From positions 1-43,358 of the forward strand of contig JAUXRW010000122.1 in NCBI GenBank assembly GCA_030681555.1: a stretch of DNA of 43,358 bases. The letters are read 5' to 3'. This document shows, in pieces, positions 31,812-40,422 of this stretch. How positions within the stretch are numbered: position 1 is the stretch's first letter; each line of letters starts with the position of its first letter. The notes beneath the pieces are model-generated. The model had not been told where the DNA came from, searched no databases, and saw only the letters and a list, made by a program, of their open reading frames with translations. A program made the translations under genes and the position numbers. This DNA comes from Acidimicrobiales bacterium. Lineage in GTDB: Bacteria > Actinomycetota > Acidimicrobiia > Acidimicrobiales > VFJN01.

Positions 31812-32869
31812 AGTCCCGCCGCCCCCTGCACGTCCTCGATGATCCCGATCAGGTCGGGGCCCAGCGCGGCCACGTAGATGTCCTGCCACGGGCCGTGCGT
31901 GCCGGCGAGGGACTGGCCGTAGAAGGCGGGGCCGGCGATGGCCAGCGCGCTGTTGAGATCAGGGAGGTTCTGGTCGACCGTGCGGAGCGTCGGGTGGAGA
32001 TCGCTCAGGATCGCGTCGAGCTGGGCGCGGTTGTCGGAGATGAGCCGCGAGAGCGCCTTCACCGCCGCGCTCCCCTCGCCCAGGGCAGTCGACAGCTGAT
32101 CGCGGCGCTGCACCAGGAAGTCGAGGATCGTGCGGGAGCTGTCGATGAGCTGGACCAGCGTCTGGTCCTTGGCCGCCAAGTTCGCCCCCAGCTCGTCGGC
32201 CTCGTCGAGCAGGGCCTCGAGCTCCCCTTCCCGCTCGGTCAGCGCGGCCGACACCTCGCCGATGCCGTTGATCAGGTCGGTCACCGTGGCCCGCTTGCCC
32301 TCGGTGACGTCCGCCAGCTGGTTCACGAGCTGGTTGAGGCGGTCGTTGTCGGTCTGCTCGATTCGCTCCGTCGCCTCCCGCGTGAGGTCGAAGACGTCCA
32401 CGGCGGTGCGGGTCCGCTGCTCGCAGATCTCCTCCTCGCCGTTCGCGGCGGGTGTGCAGTCCTGGTACGGGATCGCCCGCTGCTCCCGCGGGAGGTCCTC
32501 CATCAGCTCCTCGCCGGTGGCGGCGTTCGTGATGCGGACGAACTTCGAGCCCAGGAGGGTCTCGAGGGCAAGGTCGGCGCCGGCGCCCTCGCGGATGTCG
32601 ACCCCGCTGTTCACCACCCACTCCACCCGGACGAGCCCCTCGTCCCGGTCGGCGTGGATGCCGGTGACGCGACCGACCTTCACGCCCGCCACCTTCACGT
32701 CGTCGCCGCTGCGGAGCCCGGCGGCGTCGGTGAAGGTGCCCTCCATCTCGTAGGTGTCCTCGAGGAGGTGGAGCAGGCCGACCATGAAGGCGAAGCCGGT
32801 GATGGCCCCGATGATCAGCAGCGAGACGAGGCCCACGGCGTACGGGTTGCGGTCCCGGAAGGACCTCAT
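31808..32869 (-). CDS. mceC: Mce-family protein, MceC position
   Basis: 353 residues with an N-terminal anchor helix (VGLVSLLIIGAITGFAFMVG), an MCE domain (YEMEGTFTDAAGLRSGDDVK, VAGVKVGRVTGIHADRDEGL, LETLLGSKFVRIT) and then a long helical part (DNDRLNQLVNQLADVTEGKR, SRLISDNRAQLDAILSDLHP). A Cys pair (QDCTPAANGEEEIC) sits between the MCE domain and the helices, as in other MceC proteins. ATG start at 32869, overlapping the MceB stop. Confidence 0.9.
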   Translation of the reverse strand: MRSFRDRNPYAVGLVSLLIIGAITGFAFMVGLLHLLEDTYEMEGTFTDAAGLRSGDDVKVAGVKVGRVTGIHADRDEGLVRVEWVVNSGVDIREGAGADLALETLLGSKFVRITNAATGEELMEDLPREQRAIPYQDCTPAANGEEEICEQRTRTAVDVFDLTREATERIEQTDNDRLNQLVNQLADVTEGKRATVTDLINGIGEVSAALTEREGELEALLDEADELGANLAAKDQTLVQLIDSSRTILDFLVQRRDQLSTALGEGSAAVKALSRLISDNRAQLDAILSDLHPTLRTVDQNLPDLNSALAIAGPAFYGQSLAGTHGPWQDIYVAALGPDLIGIIEDVQGAAGL

Positions 32870-33972
32870 CCGCCCACCGCCTTCTCCAGGAGGGAGGTGA
32901 TGGCGGTGGCCCCGGTGGTGGGCGCCGGCGTGAACAGCTGCGCCGCCGTCGACAGGCCGGTGATCGGGTCACTGGTGGGGCACCCCGCCTCGGACGAGGT
33001 CGGTGGTCCGACGAACGCACAGAGGATCTTCTGGTTGAGGAACTCGCCCCGGTTGCCGGCGCGGAACACGGCTGCGTTGGCCTCGGCGAACCCGGCGAGG
33101 AAGACGTCGAGCTCGGGCAGGCGGCCCACGGCCGTCTCCGTCACCTGGGCCAGGCTGGCCAGGAGCTGATCGAGCTCGGTGGCGTTGTTGGTCAGGATCC
33201 CGTTGAGGTCCGTGCCGAACGCCCCGAGCTCGTTCAGAGCCGCATCGAGGGTGGCGGTGTTGTCCCCGAACGTGTCCGCCAGGCTCACGAGGTTCTGCAG
33301 CATCGCCTCGATCTGGGCGTCCCTGCGGTTGAGCGTGCTGGCGACGGTGTCGAGGTCGCCCACCAGCCGCTGGATCGCCTCGTCGCGGGTGGCCAGGCCT
33401 CGGGCCAGCACGGCGAGATCGTCGAGCGCCTGCCCTACCTTGTCCTCTCGACCGTCGAGCGCCTGGGTGAGCGTCTCGAGCAGCTGGTTGACCTGCGACG
33501 GATCGATGGCGCCGACGATCGGGCCGAGGCGGTTGAACAGCTGACCGAGGTCGACGACCTCGACGTTCTTGCAGACCTCGGCGCGAGGGCACACTTCGTC
33601 GCCGTCCTGGAACGCCTCGGGCGACTTGCCCGGGTACAGGTAGAGGTAGCGCTGGCCGATGAGGTTGCGCCACCGGATGGCGGCGTAGGAGTCCTTGGGG
33701 ATGTTGTCATGGTCGTCGGCGACCTGGAACTCGACGACCGCCTTGCCGGCCTCGGTGCTCACGGCGGTCACCTTGCCGACCACGACGCCGGCGACCTTGA
33801 CGTTGTCGTTGACGAGCAGCCCGGTGACGTCGTCGAACGTGGCGCTGAGGCGGTAGTTGTCGCGGTTCAGCGGGTCGCGCACGTCGAGGTTGCCGATGGT
33901 GAAGGCCAGGTAGCCCGTGAAGATGAGGCAGATGACCACGAAGGCGCCGAACTTCACGGCGACGCGGATCAT
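32866..33972 (-). CDS. mceB: Mce-family protein, MceB position
   Basis: 368 residues: helix VVICLIFTGYLAFTIGNLDV, an MCE domain (YRLSATFDDVTGLLVNDNVK, VAGVVVGKVTAVSTEAGKAV, IRWRNLIGQRYLYLYPG), and the extended helical region (GPIVGAIDPSQVNQLLETLT, DEAIQRLVGDLDTVASTLNR). C-terminal cysteines (ILCAFVG, EAGCPTS) may pair, as in MceB homologues. ATG at 33972; the upstream MceA stop overlaps it by ATGA. Confidence 0.9.
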   Translation of the reverse strand: MIRVAVKFGAFVVICLIFTGYLAFTIGNLDVRDPLNRDNYRLSATFDDVTGLLVNDNVKVAGVVVGKVTAVSTEAGKAVVEFQVADDHDNIPKDSYAAIRWRNLIGQRYLYLYPGKSPEAFQDGDEVCPRAEVCKNVEVVDLGQLFNRLGPIVGAIDPSQVNQLLETLTQALDGREDKVGQALDDLAVLARGLATRDEAIQRLVGDLDTVASTLNRRDAQIEAMLQNLVSLADTFGDNTATLDAALNELGAFGTDLNGILTNNATELDQLLASLAQVTETAVGRLPELDVFLAGFAEANAAVFRAGNRGEFLNQKILCAFVGPPTSSEAGCPTSDPITGLSTAAQLFTPAPTTGATAITSLLEKAVGG

Positions 33973-35117
33973 GCGCCCAGCACCCGTCGGAGCAGGTCGC
34001 TGATGTCACCATCAGCGGTGGCGACCTCGGGCGTGTCGAGCAGCGGTGCCTCCGGCACGACCGGCGGAGGGCCTGTGGCGGGGAGCGCAGCTCCGGTGCC
34101 GTCGCGACCCGGCCCACCCGCGCACGGGAGGAGAGCACAGGCCTCCTTACCGACGAGTGCCTTCACGGCCGCCATCAGGGTGCCGTCACCCACCCGGATC
34201 CGGATGACCGAGGACAGCGACTGCAGGTACTGCCGGAGCCCGGTGACCACGGGCATGACCTGGTCGCGGTGCTCGAACAGCACCTCGACGGTGTCGCTGC
34301 CCTCGTTGAGCGCGGCGTCGATGAAGGGCTCGTTGCTCCGCAGCAGGTCGGCGACGTCGTTCGAGAGCCGTCCCGTCTGCTGGAGGAGGTCGATGAGCTC
34401 GTCCTCCCGCTCGTTGATCACCGGCAGGGCCGAGTTGGCGGCGTCGCCGAGGGCGAGGAGGTCGTCGGCGTCGTCCGCCAGCTCGTCGGAGAGGGCGGCG
34501 AAGTCCTGGAGGAACTGCCGGGTGTTGTCGACGTTGTCGGCGAACACCTCGCTGAGCTCCGCCCCGTTCACCAACGACCGGTTGATCGTGTCGCCCAGGC
34601 CGTCCCCGGCGTCGGCCAGGGCGCTCAGGACCGTCATCAGCTCGTCGGGATCGATGGCCTGCAGCAGCGGATGGGTGTCGGCCAGCACCTCTTCGAGCTC
34701 GAAGCCGCCCTCGGTCCGCTCCGGGTCGAGGTGGTCCCCCGCCTCGTAGAACGGTCCCTTCGCCTCGTCCGCGTCGGACAGATCGATGTCGACGAACTTC
34801 TCGCCGAACAGTGTCTTGGCACGGATGCGCGCGGTCGCCGCCTTCGGCACCTCCTCGCCATCCTTGATGGTCAGGGTGACCTGGGCCTGCCCGTCCACGA
34901 GGTCGATGCGCCGGACCTCGCCGATGTTCACCCCCCGCACCTTCACGTCCGAACCCGGAAGGAGCCCCTGCCCGGCGGCGGAGAACGTGCCGATCAGCCG
35001 GTAGCCGCCGTCGTAGGCGCCGAAGGCCGCCTTCACGCCGACGCTGATCGCGCAGAGGAGCAGCACGAGCGCGATTGCGCCCGTGAGCATGTTCTGGCGT
35101 CGCTGCGTGATCGTCAC
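33969..35117 (-). CDS. mceA: Mce-family protein, MceA position
   Basis: 382 residues, first of the six substrate-binding subunits. It has an N-terminal helix (MLTGAIALVLLLCAISVGVK), then the MCE domain (YRLIGTFSAAGQGLLPGSDV, VRGVNIGEVRRIDLVDGQAQ, AKTLFGEKFVDIDLS) and helical repeats (LQAIDPDELMTVLSALADAG). The last 60 residues are Pro-rich and variable (ALLPCAGGPG, PATGPPPVVPEAP). A GTG start at 35117 is used, with GAGGGG upstream, 7 bases from the YrbE stop. The six Mce proteins are thought to form a hexameric tunnel carrying lipids such as sterols or fatty acids to the YrbE pair. Confidence 0.9.
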   Translation of the reverse strand: MTITQRRQNMLTGAIALVLLLCAISVGVKAAFGAYDGGYRLIGTFSAAGQGLLPGSDVKVRGVNIGEVRRIDLVDGQAQVTLTIKDGEEVPKAATARIRAKTLFGEKFVDIDLSDADEAKGPFYEAGDHLDPERTEGGFELEEVLADTHPLLQAIDPDELMTVLSALADAGDGLGDTINRSLVNGAELSEVFADNVDNTRQFLQDFAALSDELADDADDLLALGDAANSALPVINEREDELIDLLQQTGRLSNDVADLLRSNEPFIDAALNEGSDTVEVLFEHRDQVMPVVTGLRQYLQSLSSVIRIRVGDGTLMAAVKALVGKEACALLPCAGGPGRDGTGAALPATGPPPVVPEAPLLDTPEVATADGDISDLLRRVLGA

Positions 35118-35124
35118 GTGCCCC

Positions 35125-35982
35125 TCACCCTGTGAGGCTCACCGTGTTGCCGCCGCCCCAGAAGATGAGCGACAGGACCAGGTTCAGAACCACCACGCTC
35201 ACGATCGACAGCCGGATGGCTCGGCCCACCGCCACACCGACGCCCGCCGGGCCGCCCGTGGCGTAGTAGCCGTAGTAGCAGTGGATGAGGGCCACGACGA
35301 TGGCGAAGATGCCGGCCTTGATCAGGCTGTACACGACGTCGATCAAAGGGAGGTACAGGCGGAAGTAGTAGTCGTACACGCCGTTGGAGAGGCCGAAGAA
35401 CTGGGTGGAGACGACCTTCGTCGCGTAGAAGCTGGCGAAGAGCGAGATGAGGTAGAGCGGGATGATCGCCAGCAGGGCGGCCACCACCCGTGTGGCCACG
35501 AGGTAGGCCTTCGACGGCACCGACATGACCTCGAGGGCGTCGATCTCCTCGGAGATCCTCATGGCGCCCAGCTCCGCGGTGAAGCCGGCGCCCACCTGGG
35601 CGGCGAAGGCGACACCTGCGATGAGCGGGGTCACCTCGCGGGTGTTGGCGAAGCTGCCGATCAGGCCGGTGAAGGCCTCGGCACCGATCTGCTCGAGGCC
35701 CTTGAAGCCCTGGAGTCCGACCTCGGTGCCGGTGAAGAACGACATGGAGAAGATCACGAAGATCATGCCCCCGCCGACGATCATCGCCCCGGCGCCGATC
35801 GTGATGTCGGACACGAGGTTGAAGATCACGTTTCGGTACTTCAGGCGCACGATGATCTGCGTGAAGATCTCGTAGAACACCTGCGCGTAGAAGAGCAGCT
35901 GCTTGCCGACGTCCTCCAGCAGGTCGCCGATGGCGCGGCCGGTCTTGCGGACGGGGCGGGAGACGCGGGTGACGGCAGTCAT
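35125..35982 (-). CDS. MlaE/YrbE permease, second subunit (YrbEB position)
   Basis: 285 residues with at least five membrane helices (AGAMIVGGGMIFVIFSMSFF, LIAGVAFAAQVGAGFTAELG, ATRVVAALLAIIPLYLISLF, IKAGIFAIVVALIHCYYGYY, IVSVVVLNLVLSLIFWGGGN). The family coupling motif is present: MRISEEIDALEVMSVPSKAY, which contacts the ATPase. An extra basic N-terminal stretch (~40 residues) precedes the first helix. Its ATG overlaps the TGA of the first permease by one base (TGATG). Together the two form the membrane core of the lipid importer. Confidence 0.93.
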   Translation of the reverse strand: MTAVTRVSRPVRKTGRAIGDLLEDVGKQLLFYAQVFYEIFTQIIVRLKYRNVIFNLVSDITIGAGAMIVGGGMIFVIFSMSFFTGTEVGLQGFKGLEQIGAEAFTGLIGSFANTREVTPLIAGVAFAAQVGAGFTAELGAMRISEEIDALEVMSVPSKAYLVATRVVAALLAIIPLYLISLFASFYATKVVSTQFFGLSNGVYDYYFRLYLPLIDVVYSLIKAGIFAIVVALIHCYYGYYATGGPAGVGVAVGRAIRLSIVSVVVLNLVLSLIFWGGGNTVSLTG

Positions 35983-36752
35983 CAGAACTTCTGCGGCACC
36001 AGCGCGAAGTACAGCGACGTCATCACGAAGTTGGCGAAGAAGATGAGGATGAAGGTGATGACGACGGCCTGGTTCACGGCGTCGCCGACGCCCTTCGGCC
36101 CACCCTTGGCGTAGATGCCCTTGTAGCAAGCGACCATCGCTGCGATGAAGCCGAACACCCAGGCCTTGGCCAGCGAGGAGTAGAGGTCGGGCAGTTGCAC
36201 GAGCGAGGTGAAGCCCTGGAAGTAGGCCCCCGGGGTGACCTTCTGGATGACGACGTTGAAGAAGTACCCGCCGCCGATGCCGGCCACGGACACGAGCGAC
36301 ACGAGGAAGAGCCCCACGGTGCTGGCCGCCCACAGGCGGGGCGTGACCAGGCGGTGCACCGGGTTGACCGACATGACCTCCATGGCGGCGAGCTCGTCAC
36401 GGATCTTCCGGGCGCCGAGATCCGCGGTCATGGCCGACCCGCCGGCCCCGGCGATGAGCAGCGCAGTGGCCACCGGGGACGCCTCTCGCACGATGGCGAG
36501 CACCATCGCGGCGCCCGTCGTCGACTCGGCGCCGAGCTGACGCGAGAAGGCGCCCACGTGGAGGGCGATGACCGCTCCGAACGGGATCGAGATGAGCACC
36601 GAGGGGATGCTCGTCACCTTCGCGATGAACCAGCACTGGCGTAGGTACTCCTTCCACCAGTGCCGCACGTCCGGCGTCCGGCGCAGCCCCTCCAGGGAGA
36701 TCGCGAAGAGGTTCCCGGTCTCGCGGAGGACGAACTGGACCTTGCCGATCAT
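35982..36752 (-). CDS. MlaE/YrbE permease, first subunit (YrbEA position)
   Basis: 256 residues with the MlaE fold: VTSIPSVLISIPFGAVIALH, VREASPVATALLIAGAGGSA, the coupling motif KIRDELAAMEVMSVNPVHRL, WAASTVGLFLVSLVSVAGIG, and a C-terminal helix FILIFFANFVMTSLYFALVP. ATG at 36752, 13 bases after the stop of the damaged ATPase frame. This is the first intact gene of the transporter. Confidence 0.93.
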   Translation of the reverse strand: MIGKVQFVLRETGNLFAISLEGLRRTPDVRHWWKEYLRQCWFIAKVTSIPSVLISIPFGAVIALHVGAFSRQLGAESTTGAAMVLAIVREASPVATALLIAGAGGSAMTADLGARKIRDELAAMEVMSVNPVHRLVTPRLWAASTVGLFLVSLVSVAGIGGGYFFNVVIQKVTPGAYFQGFTSLVQLPDLYSSLAKAWVFGFIAAMVACYKGIYAKGGPKGVGDAVNQAVVITFILIFFANFVMTSLYFALVPQKF

Positions 36753-36765
36753 CGCGGGCGCCCGC

Positions 36766-37350
36766 TCACACCGTGACGATGTCGCGGTCGGCGCCCTTGG
36801 GACCCTCGGACGTGAGGCGCTTCACCTCGCGCTCCACCAGATCCTTCTCGATGTCGCTCTGCTCGGTCGCCATCTCGTCATGCCGATGGGTCCGAGCGCC
36901 CGGCCGGACAGGAAATGCTTGATGATCGGATCCTTGGATGATCGGATCCTTGGATGCCCGCATACCGACCATGTCCGCCTTGCCGAGGACGATCTGGCGG
37001 ATCTCCTTCCCCGTCTTCCGGGTGTGCTCCCGCAACGGGAAGGCCATGCTGTCGAACATGGTCATCGAACCGAACAGTGCGCCGTCCTGGAACAGGACGC
37101 CGAACTTCCGGCGCACGCGGTAGAGGTCCCGACCGCCCATGGCGACGGTCTCCTCGCCCTCGACCCAGATCTCGCCGGAGTCGGGCCGGAGCAGGCCGAT
37201 GATGTTCTTCAGGAGGACCGACTTGCCCGTGCCGGACGGGCCCATGACCCCGGTGATCTTGCCGCGCGGAACGTCGAAGGTGATGTCCTTCAGGACGGTG
37301 TGGTTGCCAAACGGCTTCGTGACACTGCGAAGCGAGATGACTGCGTCCAG
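36766..37350 (-). pseudogene. Mce ATPase (Mkl/MlaF-type), internally deleted
   Basis: The N-terminal half is normal: VISLRSVTKPFGNHTVLKDI, Walker A GPSGTGKSVLLKN, Q-loop FGVLFQDGALFGSMTMFDSM, then GKADMVGMR. Next the gene jumps straight to the family's C-terminal end, ASKDPII, with the expected KHFLSGRALGPIGM readable only in another frame; the final stretch EMATEQSDIEKDLVEREVKR is back in frame. The signature LSGG, Walker B, D-loop and H-loop, about 100 residues, are missing. A 16-bp tandem duplication (36921-36952) and a one-base loss explain the shift and its repair. No ATG, GTG or TTG is in frame at the usual start: CTG at 37350 stands in its place. It cannot hydrolyse ATP on its own. Confidence 0.8.
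36921..36952. repeat. 16-bp perfect tandem duplication inside the ATPase gene
   Basis: GATGATCGGATCCTTG occurs twice head to tail (36921-36936, 36937-36952) and GATG begins a third copy. It shifts the ATPase frame by one base and sits close to the deletion point. Confidence 0.9.
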
Positions 37351-37409
37351 TGGTCCCCTCTTCCTTTCGAGCCCGGCGTGACGGTGGGCACATGGCCCAG
37401 GCCAGCAAC

Positions 37410-39017
37410 CTAGCGGCTCTGTCGCCGGACCTCTGCGCGACGTTCGGCGTCGAGGCGCTCCAGGCTGGGCTCCGGCGAGTGGTCGACGTATCGCATCGCC
37501 TCGGCGACGGCCCGGTGGCCCGCCTTGTCGGCGATGAGCCGGTGCATCTCCTGGCCGACGACGCGGTAGGCGGGGTGGCCCTGCGGGGTCGTGCGCAGCT
37601 CCAGCATGTGCATCGCCTCGCGGGCGTTGAGGTGCAGGTAGAACCGCACCTTGTAGGCCAGCGACACGGCGTAGGCCGCCTGGGCCGGGAACCGGTCGAC
37701 CAGAGCATCGTGGAGGGCGCTCGAGCGCTCCATGGCCTCGTCGAACCGCTCGCCGCACCCGGCCAGGTCGACGGCCTCGGGCCTCGTGAACCCGTGTCGG
37801 GGGCTGAGCTGCTGCCACTCGATGGACAGCATCCGGTGGCGCTGGAGGTCTCGGAAGGCGCCGTAGTCGGCCAGGACGTCGAACCGGTAGGTGAGCCGCT
37901 CGAAGGCCCGGCCGGGCTTGTGCCGGCGGTTGGCCCGATCGCCCACGTAGGCGTTGATGACGGCCAGCCGCTCCCCCACGGTCATCGACCGGACCCGCTG
38001 CTCGAGCGCGGCCTCGCTCACGTGCGTGTGGGCGTAGAGCATCGCCGTGACCAGCTTCACCTCGCCGTCCGGGTCCCAGTCGAGCAGGGCGACCGACGGC
38101 CCGTCGTCCGCCGGCGCGCCCTCGGGGAACAGGGCACCGGCGATCTCGTCCACCGCGGAGCGGGTCGATGCCAGGTAGGTGCTCCACGCCACGCCCCGGT
38201 CGTCCAGGTCGACCCGCTTGAGGAAGCTCGGGATGACCTTGCGCAGCTCGCCGAGCATGAGATCGGCGTAGGCCCGCGCCTCGGGCAAGGGGTGCGACCG
38301 CATGCGGAGGAGGAGGGCCTCGTAACCCTGCCCGGTGCCGTAGATGCCGACGTTGGACACCGAGGCGGCCGGCAGCACCCCCCGGACAGCGTCAAAGGCC
38401 TTGGCCCGGATCGCCTGGCGGTAGACGAAATCCGAGTCGGACGCGTCCTTCGGGAACTGGTCCCGGTAGAAGTCGGTCATCGTCGGCACGAGCTCGGCGT
38501 AGGAGTCGAACAGCCGGTCCATGTCGCCGATGTAGCGGAGGCCCAGGCTCGAGCCCAGGACCTCGGGGTCGCGGTAGTAGCGGTAGCGGCCGCCGAGCCG
38601 GGCGTCGTAGGCGATGTAGCGGGTGGACTGCTCCAGGTAGGCCATCAGGCGGCCCCACTCGAGCACCTTCGTGAGCAGGTTGGACGCTTGCTCGCACGCC
38701 AGGTGCACCCCCCCGAGCTGGGCGACGGAGTCGTCGCCGTACTCGAAGAACACCCGGTCGTAGAGCTCCTCGGCCCGGCGGAGCCCGACGGTGGCGTCGA
38801 TGGTGGCGTCACCGGTGATGTCCAGATCGCCGACGAACTCGTCGAGGAACAGCCGGCGGAGGCTCTTCGAGCTGCGGGAGTAGCGGGCGAACAGGGCGCC
38901 CTTCACGACCTCCGGCAGATTCACCAGGGCGAACACCGGGCCGTCCAGGTTCGTGAAGTAGCGCCGCAGGATGTCCGCCTCGTCGGGCGTGAAGTCCTCG
39001 GCGATGTAGACGGTCAT
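37410..39017 (-). CDS. thyX: FAD-dependent thymidylate synthase, double-length ThyX
   Basis: ThyX methylates dUMP with FAD, NADPH and methylene-tetrahydrofolate. At 535 residues it is about twice the usual 220-250. The C-terminal half holds the ThyX motif as LQRHRMLSIEWQQLSPRHGF (RHRxxSx...SxR form, around residue 394), followed by AYKVRFYLHLNAREAMHMLE and LRTTPQGHPAYRVV. The N-terminal half has a second ThyX-like pattern: NLLTKVLEWGRLMAYLEQST with RYIAYD, and GDDSVAQLGGVHLACEQASN. So two tandem Thy1 domains, one probably not catalytic. ATG at 39017 with VYIAEDFTPDEADILRRYFT is the conserved start. It lies between the M20 gene and the Mce ATPase, all on one strand. Confidence 0.88.
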   Translation of the reverse strand: MTVYIAEDFTPDEADILRRYFTNLDGPVFALVNLPEVVKGALFARYSRSSKSLRRLFLDEFVGDLDITGDATIDATVGLRRAEELYDRVFFEYGDDSVAQLGGVHLACEQASNLLTKVLEWGRLMAYLEQSTRYIAYDARLGGRYRYYRDPEVLGSSLGLRYIGDMDRLFDSYAELVPTMTDFYRDQFPKDASDSDFVYRQAIRAKAFDAVRGVLPAASVSNVGIYGTGQGYEALLLRMRSHPLPEARAYADLMLGELRKVIPSFLKRVDLDDRGVAWSTYLASTRSAVDEIAGALFPEGAPADDGPSVALLDWDPDGEVKLVTAMLYAHTHVSEAALEQRVRSMTVGERLAVINAYVGDRANRRHKPGRAFERLTYRFDVLADYGAFRDLQRHRMLSIEWQQLSPRHGFTRPEAVDLAGCGERFDEAMERSSALHDALVDRFPAQAAYAVSLAYKVRFYLHLNAREAMHMLELRTTPQGHPAYRVVGQEMHRLIADKAGHRAVAEAMRYVDHSPEPSLERLDAERRAEVRRQSR

Positions 39018-39030
39018 CCGGGGCGTGATG

Positions 39031-40260
39031 CTACGCGCCGACGCCCCCGTCGATCGCGGACCTCCGGGCGTCGGGCCCCACGGCGGCCATCGTGGCCGCG
39101 AACTCGGCCCGCACGGCGTCGAGCACCCCGTCGGCCAGCCACAGGTCGGCCACCGTCCAGGCCATGGCCAGGGCGCCGTCGACGACGGCCCGATCGCCGG
39201 TCTCGCTGCGGGCGTGGCCCGTGAACTCGGGGGTGTGGATGGGCACGCCCGGCGGGGCGGCCTGGATCATCGGGTGGATCGAGGGCACGACGTAGCTGAT
39301 GTTGCCCATGTCGGTGCTGCCCACGACCGCCTGCTTGGGGTCGGGCTCCACGAGCGTGCGGCCGAGGGCCTCGCTGTTCGCCTTGTAGAGGTCGACCATC
39401 ACCTCGTTGTCGAGCATGTCGGCGTAGACCACGGGCTTCCACTGCAGGCTGACGTCGCACCCGCTGGCCGTGGCCCCCGCCTCCAGGCACGCCGCCACCC
39501 GCTCCTTCAGCGGCCCGAGCGTGAGGATGCTGGACGAGCGGACCATCCAGTGCGTCTCCGCCCGCGCCGGGACGATGTTCGGCTTGTCCCCGCCGATCGT
39601 GAAGATCCCGTGGATGCGCTCGGTCGGGCGGATGTGCTGCCGCAGCGCGGCCACGTTGAGGTAGCCCAGGACGGCTCCGTCGAGCGCGTTGCGGCCCTTG
39701 TGGGGGAAGGCGGCAGCATGGGCCGCAGCCCCCCGGTAGGTGGCGGTGACCTCCTGCACGGCGATCACGTCCATCCGGGCCAGGTCGAACCCGGCGGGGT
39801 GGACCATCAGCGCGGCATCTACGCCGTCGAAGGCGCCTCGTCGGGCCATCAGGATCTTGCCCCCGCCGCCCTCCTCGGCCGGGGTACCCATGACCACGAC
39901 TCGACCCCCGACCTCCTCGGCGATGGAGGCAGCCGCGAGACCGGCCCCCAGCCCAGCAGTGGCGATGATGTTGTGCCCGCAGGCGTGGCCGATGCCGGGG
40001 AGCGCGTCGTACTCGCAGAGGATGGCGATGGTGGGGCCCGTGTGCCCCGCCCGGGCCACGAAGGCGGTGTCGAGGCCGTGGGCCTGGCGCTCCACCTGCA
40101 GCCCCTCGCCGGCGAGGAGGTCGCTGAGCAGATCATGGGCGAAGCGCTCCTCGAAGTTCAACTCCGGATGCTCATGGATCTGATGGGAGGCCTCCACCAA
40201 CACGTCGGACCGGGCCTCCACCGCTGCTCGGAGCCGCTCTTTGACCGCCGTGAGATCCAC
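39031..40260 (-). CDS. M20-family metallopeptidase (amidohydrolase type)
   Basis: 409 residues from a GTG at 40260. It has the M20 zinc path: ASHQIHEHPELNFEERFAHD, ALPGIGHACGHNIIATAGLG, VVMGTPAEEGGGGKILMARR (the catalytic Glu), VTATYRGAAAHAAAFPHKGR (dimerisation-domain His), and STDMGNISYVVPSIHPMIQA. It is closest in style to p-aminobenzoyl-glutamate or acyl-amino-acid hydrolases (AbgB/HipO type), which remove acyl groups from amino acids. No clear ribosome-binding site was seen at the start. It ends 13 bases before thyX, so they may be co-transcribed. Confidence 0.88.
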   Translation of the reverse strand: MDLTAVKERLRAAVEARSDVLVEASHQIHEHPELNFEERFAHDLLSDLLAGEGLQVERQAHGLDTAFVARAGHTGPTIAILCEYDALPGIGHACGHNIIATAGLGAGLAAASIAEEVGGRVVVMGTPAEEGGGGKILMARRGAFDGVDAALMVHPAGFDLARMDVIAVQEVTATYRGAAAHAAAFPHKGRNALDGAVLGYLNVAALRQHIRPTERIHGIFTIGGDKPNIVPARAETHWMVRSSSILTLGPLKERVAACLEAGATASGCDVSLQWKPVVYADMLDNEVMVDLYKANSEALGRTLVEPDPKQAVVGSTDMGNISYVVPSIHPMIQAAPPGVPIHTPEFTGHARSETGDRAVVDGALAMAWTVADLWLADGVLDAVRAEFAATMAAVGPDARRSAIDGGVGA

Positions 40261-40335
40261 CTGGGGAGGGTACCCCCAGCCGGTTCGCCGCCCTCGACGA
40301 CGCACGGGAGCACCGTCGAGGACTCCCGGCCAACC

Positions 40336-40390
40336 CGCGTTCTTGCGCTCCCAGACGCCGCCAGAGGGCGGCTCACAGCGCAAGAACGCG
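40336..40390. repeat. Hairpin repeat, relative of the 14044 repeat
   Basis: CGCGTTCTTGCGCT (40336-40349) pairs perfectly with AGCGCAAGAACGCG (40377-40390), and an inner GCCGCC/GGCGGC stem fills the loop. The left side (CCAACCCGCGTTCTTGCGCTCC) differs by one base from unit A at 14047. It is downstream of the diacylglycerol-kinase-like gene and upstream of the M20 start. It resembles a REP-type element and may also end transcription. Confidence 0.65.
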
Positions 40391-40422
40391 TGGATGGGGG
40401 GGATTTTGACGGATGCTGGGGG

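Noticed and set aside
36750-37410. A KstR-type operator in front of the Mce operon
   Set aside because: No TNNAAC-nn-GTTNNA palindrome was found between the thyX stop and the first permease, so direct control of this operon by the KstR-like protein is not claimed.
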